16,634 nucleotides of DNA from Clostridiales bacterium (GTDB taxonomy: Bacteria; Bacillota; Clostridia; Oscillospirales; Oscillospiraceae), in NCBI GenBank assembly GCA_018374635.1, contig JAHAEW010000073.1, positions 1-16,634 on the forward strand. Reading direction: 5' to 3'. The notes beneath the pieces are model-generated. The model was not told where the DNA came from, did no database searches, and saw nothing but the letters and a program-made list of their open reading frames with translations. Numbering within the stretch: the stretch's first letter is position 1; every line of letters begins with the position of its first letter. Made by a program: the position numbers and the translations under genes. Of this stretch, positions 13,497 through 16,634 are shown one piece after another.

Positions 13497-14269
13497 TCCT
13501 GAATATCTTGGCCGTTGGCGACGTGGTGGGGGAAGCGGGGGTGGAATACCTGGCCCGGCGTTTGCGCGGTATAAAAAAAGACCATGAGATTCACTTCACC
13601 GTGGTCAACGGGGAGAATGCCTCAGGCGTGGGGATCCTGCCCCGGCAGGCCCAGGCCATCTTTGATGCGGGAGCCGATGTGATCACCCTGGGCAACCACA
13701 CCTGGAACCGGCTCCAGATCGCCGATTATCTGGATGAGAACCCCTATATCCTCCGTCCCGCCAACTACACCAGCCGGGTGCCCGGCCGGGGGTGGGGCGT
13801 ATATGAGGGACCCAGAGGGCTGCGGATCGGAGTGCTCAATCTCATCGGACGGTGCGAGATGGACTGCAACTTTGATAACCCCTTTACGGTGGCTGACCGG
13901 TGGGTAAAGCGCGGAGAGGCCGACATCATTCTGGTGGATTTCCACGCGGAGGCCACCAGTGAGAAGGGGGCCATGGCCTGGTATCTGGACGGACAGGTCC
14001 AGGCGGTCTGGGGGACCCATACCCACGTGCCTACCGCCGACACGCAGATCCTTCCCGAGGGAACGGGATTTGTCACCGATCTGGGCATGGCGGGCCCCAT
14101 CCACAGTGTGCTGGGCATCCGGCCCAATCAGGCCATCAACCGCTTTTTGGGTGGGCTGCCCCAGCGGTTTGAACCGGCCGGGGGACCCTGTAAGATCGAC
14201 GCGGTCCGCTTTTCCGTGGATACCGTCACAGGACGCTGCATAGCGGTGGACCGGGTGGATGTCCGCTGA
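13493..14269 (+). CDS. ymdB: YmdB family metallophosphoesterase (2',3'-cyclic nucleotide phosphodiesterase)
   Basis: A 258-residue calcineurin-like phosphoesterase of the YmdB group (TIGR00282 type, about 260 aa). Bacillus YmdB hydrolyses 2',3'-cyclic nucleotides and influences sporulation and biofilm decisions. Metal ligands are all visible: D10 (VGDVVG), E41-N42 (VNGENASG), N68-H69 (LGNHTWNR), H151 (DFHAEATSEK), H176 and H178 (GTHTHVPTAD). QILPEGTGFVTDLGMAGP is the family's C-terminal signature. The start overlaps the PPC stop (ATGA). In Bacillus ymdB lies next to rny and spoVS. Here the partner is a PPC protein instead. It ends in a terminator shared with gap. Confidence 0.95.
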   Translation: MILNILAVGDVVGEAGVEYLARRLRGIKKDHEIHFTVVNGENASGVGILPRQAQAIFDAGADVITLGNHTWNRLQIADYLDENPYILRPANYTSRVPGRGWGVYEGPRGLRIGVLNLIGRCEMDCNFDNPFTVADRWVKRGEADIILVDFHAEATSEKGAMAWYLDGQVQAVWGTHTHVPTADTQILPEGTGFVTDLGMAGPIHSVLGIRPNQAINRFLGGLPQRFEPAGGPCKIDAVRFSVDTVTGRCIAVDRVDVR

Positions 14270-14285
14270 GTACAGCCGCACAAAG

Positions 14286-14318
14286 AAATGCCCCCGCTCA
14301 GCATGAGCGGGGGCATTT
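14286..14318. terminator. Bidirectional terminator between ymdB and gap
   Basis: A perfect 14-bp stem AAATGCCCCCGCTC (14286-14299) / 14305-14318, loop AGCAT, flanked by A-rich and T-rich ends on each strand. It serves convergent ymdB and gap. Confidence 0.88.
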
Positions 14319-14359
14319 GTGCATATGATTTTAGGACACAAAAGGGAAAAGAGAATTGC

Positions 14360-15373
14360 TTACTTGTGGTCCACGCTGTACATATGGGCGATCAGATCCA
14401 GAACCTTGTTGGAATAGCCGATCTCGTTGTCGTACCAGGACACGACCTTCACGAAGGTATCGGTCAGGGCGATACCGGCGGTGGCGTCGAAGATGGAGGT
14501 GTGGGTGTCGCCCAGGAAGTCGGAAGAGACCACGGCGTCCTCGGTGTAACCCAGAACACCCTTCAGCTCGCCCTCGGAGGCCTTCTTCATGGCGGCGCAG
14601 ATCTCCTCATACTTGGCGGGCTTAGCCAGGTTGACGGTCAGGTCGACCACGGATACGTCCAGAGTGGGAACACGCATGGACATGCCGGTCAGCTTGCCGT
14701 TGAGTTCGGGGATGACCTTGCCCACAGCCTTGGCGGCGCCGGTGGAGGAGGGGATGATGTTGCCGGAAGCGGCACGGCCGCCGCGCCAATCCTTCTTGGA
14801 GGGGCCGTCCACGGTCTTCTGAGTGGCGGTCACGGAGTGAACAGTGGTCATCAGGCCGTCGGTGATGCCCCAGTTGTCATGCAGCACCTTGGCAATGGGA
14901 GCCAGGCAGTTGGTGGTGCAGGAGGCATTGGAGACAAAGGTCATGCTGGAGTCATACTTGTCCTGGTTGACGCCCATGACAAACATGGGGGTGTCATCCT
15001 TGGAGGGGGCGGACATGACAACATGCTTGGCGCCGGCGTCGATGTGAGCCTGGGCCTTCTCCTTGGTCAGGAACAGGCCGGTGGACTCCACCACGTACTC
15101 CGCGCCGATCTCACCCCAGGGGATGTCCTTGGGGTCCATGCAGGCGTAGAAGTTGACCTTCTTGCCGTTGACGGTGATGGAGGTCTCATCATACTCGATG
15201 GTGCCCTCAAACTTGCCGTGCATGGTGTCGTAACGCAGCATATAAGCCATGTAGTCAGGGCTCATAAAAGGATCGTTGATGCCAACGAATTCGATGTCAG
15301 AACGCTCGAGGCCGGCGCGGAACACGAGACGGCCGATGCGGCCGAAACCATTGATGCCAACTTTGATGCTCAT
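14360..15373 (-). CDS. gap: Glyceraldehyde-3-phosphate dehydrogenase, NAD type
   Basis: A 337-residue glycolytic GAPDH that oxidises glyceraldehyde 3-phosphate with phosphate and NAD+. NAD-binding GFGRIGR is at 9-15, and D34 in GINDP favours NAD over NADP. The catalytic SNASCTTNCLAP gives Cys152, with His179 (TVHSVTATQ) as the base. SWYDNEIGYSNKV is near the end. All key residues are present and the length is normal. The ATG at 15373 has AAGGAG 8 nt upstream. The gene uses preferred C/G-ending codons throughout, as expected for a highly expressed enzyme. It is monocistronic with its own promoter. No pgk or tpi follows, unlike many Firmicutes glycolytic operons. Confidence 0.98.
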   Translation of the reverse strand: MSIKVGINGFGRIGRLVFRAGLERSDIEFVGINDPFMSPDYMAYMLRYDTMHGKFEGTIEYDETSITVNGKKVNFYACMDPKDIPWGEIGAEYVVESTGLFLTKEKAQAHIDAGAKHVVMSAPSKDDTPMFVMGVNQDKYDSSMTFVSNASCTTNCLAPIAKVLHDNWGITDGLMTTVHSVTATQKTVDGPSKKDWRGGRAASGNIIPSSTGAAKAVGKVIPELNGKLTGMSMRVPTLDVSVVDLTVNLAKPAKYEEICAAMKKASEGELKGVLGYTEDAVVSSDFLGDTHTSIFDATAGIALTDTFVKVVSWYDNEIGYSNKVLDLIAHMYSVDHK

Positions 15374-15422
15374 GGGAATCTCTCCTTCACAAAGTGTAGT
15401 TGTTGTACCTTCGCGCATCCTT

Positions 15423-15451
15423 ATTATATCCCACGCAGGTGGAAATGAAAA
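15423..15451 (-). promoter_or_regulatory. Promoter of gap
   Basis: TTTTCA (15446-15451), 17-nt spacer, TATAAT (15423-15428) on the - strand. The leader to the gap ATG is about 43 nt. Confidence 0.75.
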
Positions 15452-15519
15452 GGGCCAAACGCAAAAAACTGGTCATTGTCCATAAAAAGCCGCAGCGGTT
15501 TGACCAAAAGTGGGCGAAA

Positions 15520-15526
15520 TTCGACA
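15520..15526 (-). promoter_or_regulatory. Possible Spo0A box
   Basis: TGTCGAA on the - strand is an exact match to the 7-bp 0A box. It lies 17 bp upstream of the -35 of the kinase-like gene, where an activator could act, and within the gap/kinase divergent region. A 10-bp palindrome AAGTCGACTT follows at 15528-15537. A 7-bp match can occur by chance. Confidence 0.3.
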
Positions 15527-15543
15527 CAAGTCGACTTTTAAGC

Positions 15544-15575
15544 TTGTTGTGAAAGCCAGTATTTGCTATACTGGC
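15544..15575 (+). promoter_or_regulatory. Promoter of the kinase-like gene with overlapping dyad
   Basis: TTGTTG (15544-15549), 17-nt spacer, TATACT (15567-15572). A perfect 8-bp dyad GCCAGTAT-TTGCT-ATACTGGC (15555-15575) covers the -10. A second smaller dyad AGGGC/GCCCT follows at about 15586-15602. Either could be an operator or a leader hairpin. Confidence 0.6.
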
Positions 15576-15659
15576 CCTGTGTATAGGGCTTATACTGCCC
15601 TGTAATCCTAGTAGCAGGATCGAAAGGTCTTTCAGGCGTTGGCCGAGGGAGGTTTTAAA

Positions 15660-16469
15660 TTGAGTAAGGATGCGGATGAGCTGGAGCACTTCCTGGCAGA
15701 ACAGCTCCGGGAACAGGTGGGGAACCTGATGGCAGCCTCCCAGCTCCTGGCCCCGGTGATCCGGGAGCAGGAAAATCGGCACTATGACCAATATATGGCC
15801 ATTTTGAATCAGAGCCTTTATCGACTGCTGCATCTGGCCGAGCACGCAGATCTGGCCCGGCGGGAGCGGCGGGGCGACAAGCTGGAGCTTCATCCGGTCC
15901 TGCTGGAACTGGAGCCTCTCTGCCGGGAGCTGTGCCAAAAGGTAACTGGAGCGTCTGCACCGCTCCATGTGGACTTTCGGTGGGAGTGGGACGGCCGGGA
16001 GGCGGCCGTGCTGGGGGACCCGGTGCTGCTGCGCCGGATGCTTCTGAATCTCATGGCCAATGCCCTGCACGCCGTCGGAAACGGCGGGCAGGCCGGGCTG
16101 CGACTTTCCACGGAGGGGCGGAACGTGCGCCTGACCGTGTGGAACAGCGGAGAGGATACCGCGCTGCCCGGGCCGAAATCCCCGGAAATTCTGGGGGACT
16201 GGGAGGAAGGTTCCGGAATAAAGAAGCGGCTTGGCGTAGATCTGGCCCGGGAAGTGGCGGAATGCCACGAAGGAAGGCTGGTCTTTGAGCAGGGGGAGCG
16301 CCGTGGATTAAGGGCGGTCGTCTCTCTGCCGGTGGCCGATGAAACGGAGGCCACGGCGCTGCGCACGCCCCGGATGGGCTATGATCCCACCGGTGGATTT
16401 TCTCAGATGCTGGTGGAGCTGTCCGATGTTCTGCCCTTTGAGGCCTATCTGCCGGAGGATGTTGAATAA
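15660..16469 (+). CDS. Cytoplasmic histidine-kinase-like ATPase (HATPase_c), no canonical phosphoacceptor His
   Basis: A 269-residue soluble protein with no membrane or sensor domain. Residues 1-70 form two predicted helices like a HisKA dimerisation hairpin. FLAEQLREQVGNLMAASQLL (11-30) aligns with the kinase H-box, but Glu14 sits where the phosphoacceptor His is expected. Residues about 75-225 are a HATPase_c domain: N-box LLNLMANALHA (N134), G1 box VWNSGED (160-166) with Asn in place of the usual Asp, and G2 GSGIKKRLGVDLA (184-196). A 40-residue tail follows. The start is taken as TTG 15660, with GGGAGG 7 nt upstream. A TTG at 15639 is the longer choice. It may be a pseudokinase, a phosphatase or an anti-sigma-like ATPase. 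The partner is unknown. Confidence 0.8.
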   Translation: MSKDADELEHFLAEQLREQVGNLMAASQLLAPVIREQENRHYDQYMAILNQSLYRLLHLAEHADLARRERRGDKLELHPVLLELEPLCRELCQKVTGASAPLHVDFRWEWDGREAAVLGDPVLLRRMLLNLMANALHAVGNGGQAGLRLSTEGRNVRLTVWNSGEDTALPGPKSPEILGDWEEGSGIKKRLGVDLAREVAECHEGRLVFEQGERRGLRAVVSLPVADETEATALRTPRMGYDPTGGFSQMLVELSDVLPFEAYLPEDVE

Positions 16470-16473
16470 AAAA

Positions 16474-16496
16474 TCTGCCGTACAGAAGGCGGCAGA
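16474..16496 (+). terminator. Small hairpin after the kinase-like gene
   Basis: TCTGCCG (16474-16480) pairs with CGGCAGA (16490-16496) just after the stop codon. There is no U tract. Confidence 0.45.
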
Positions 16497-16500
16497 ATGG

Positions 16501-16537
16501 AACCGCCGGGCGATCCCAAGGGATCGCCCGGCGGTTT
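16501..16537 (+). terminator. Probable terminator after the kinase-like gene
   Basis: A perfect 16-bp stem (16501-16516 / 16521-16536) with loop CAAG, followed by T then CAG. It is very stable but has a short U run. It directly abuts the right repeat copy, mirroring the left end. Confidence 0.72.
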
Positions 16538-16634
16538 CAGCGTGTCGAAAAACTTCGACACGCTTCTCAAAAATGCAGGCATTTTTTCGAGGGGATGCAG
16601 GCCGCTGCGCGCACTCGCTTTCGCTCGCACACTT
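16538..16634 (+). repeat. Dispersed ~97-bp hairpin repeat, right copy
   Basis: This is the inverted partner of 1-97 (96 of 97 identical). In this orientation it reads: 11-bp stem (16539-16549 / 16554-16564, loop AAAC); AT-rich hairpin AAAAATGC-AG-GCATTTTTT that ends in T6; then a GC-rich tail with CTCGC repeats. It runs to the last base of the window. Confidence 0.9.

Noticed and set aside
1..16634. A 16.6-kb composite transposon with 97-bp terminal inverted repeats.
   Set aside because: The enclosed genes are core functions (gap, prmA, asnA, tRNAs), there is no transposase, and a third copy of the repeat lies inside in another gene 3' space. A dispersed repeat plus assembly break explains it better.

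Overview
This is a GC-rich bacterial segment carrying ordinary chromosomal genes. It most resembles a spore-forming Clostridia member of the Oscillospiraceae type (Flavonifractor / Lawsonibacter / Intestinimonas-like). That placement is an inference from GC-rich Firmicutes-type proteins (SigV/RsiV, YkpA, YmdB, DUF1836, AsnA), strong AGGAGG ribosome binding sites, TTGACA/TATAAT promoters and CCA-encoding tRNA genes. I see no phage, insertion sequence, CRISPR array or plasmid gene. Both ends of the window lie in inverted copies of one ~97-bp repeat, which suggests an assembled contig that stopped at a dispersed repeat.

Layout. (1) 1-1540: repeat copy, hairpin, then a leftward CPA-type Na+/H+ antiporter. 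It is preceded by a near-consensus promoter and a leader that reads as a fluoride (crcB-motif) riboswitch with an overlapping terminator. (2) 1535-4352: a leftward operon joined by 4-nt stop/start overlaps: cytoplasmic beta-lactamase-fold serine hydrolase, RluA-type pseudouridine synthase, GNAT acetyltransferase. (3) 4377-4799: a leftward tRNA operon Met(CAU)-Glu(UUC)-Val(CAC) with a strong promoter and a terminator. (4) 4799-6390: leftward sigV-rsiV, an ECF sigma factor and its membrane anti-sigma factor, with an ECF-like promoter and a structured leader. (5) 6410-7522: asnA (rightward), convergent with rlmA (7661-8488, leftward). The gap between them holds a shared hairpin and a diverged third repeat copy. 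(6) 8773-10371: ykpA-type ABC-F ATPase. (7) 10478-13010: rightward DUF1836 regulator - DegV - PrmA operon with promoter and terminator. (8) 13028-14318: rightward PPC/DUF296 protein - YmdB phosphodiesterase operon, convergent with gap (GAPDH, leftward). (9) 15423-16536: divergent promoters of gap and a small cytoplasmic histidine-kinase-like ATPase, then hairpins and the right-hand repeat copy.

Most of the coding content is translation (rRNA modification, PrmA, ABC-F, tRNAs), central metabolism (GAPDH, asparagine synthesis) and envelope or ion stress (SigV/RsiV, antiporter). The most interesting material is regulatory: the fluoride switch on an antiporter, the structured sigV leader, a possible Spo0A box beside a kinase-like gene lacking the usual phosphoacceptor histidine, and the hairpin-rich dispersed repeat that sits beside 3' hairpins in all three places it occurs.
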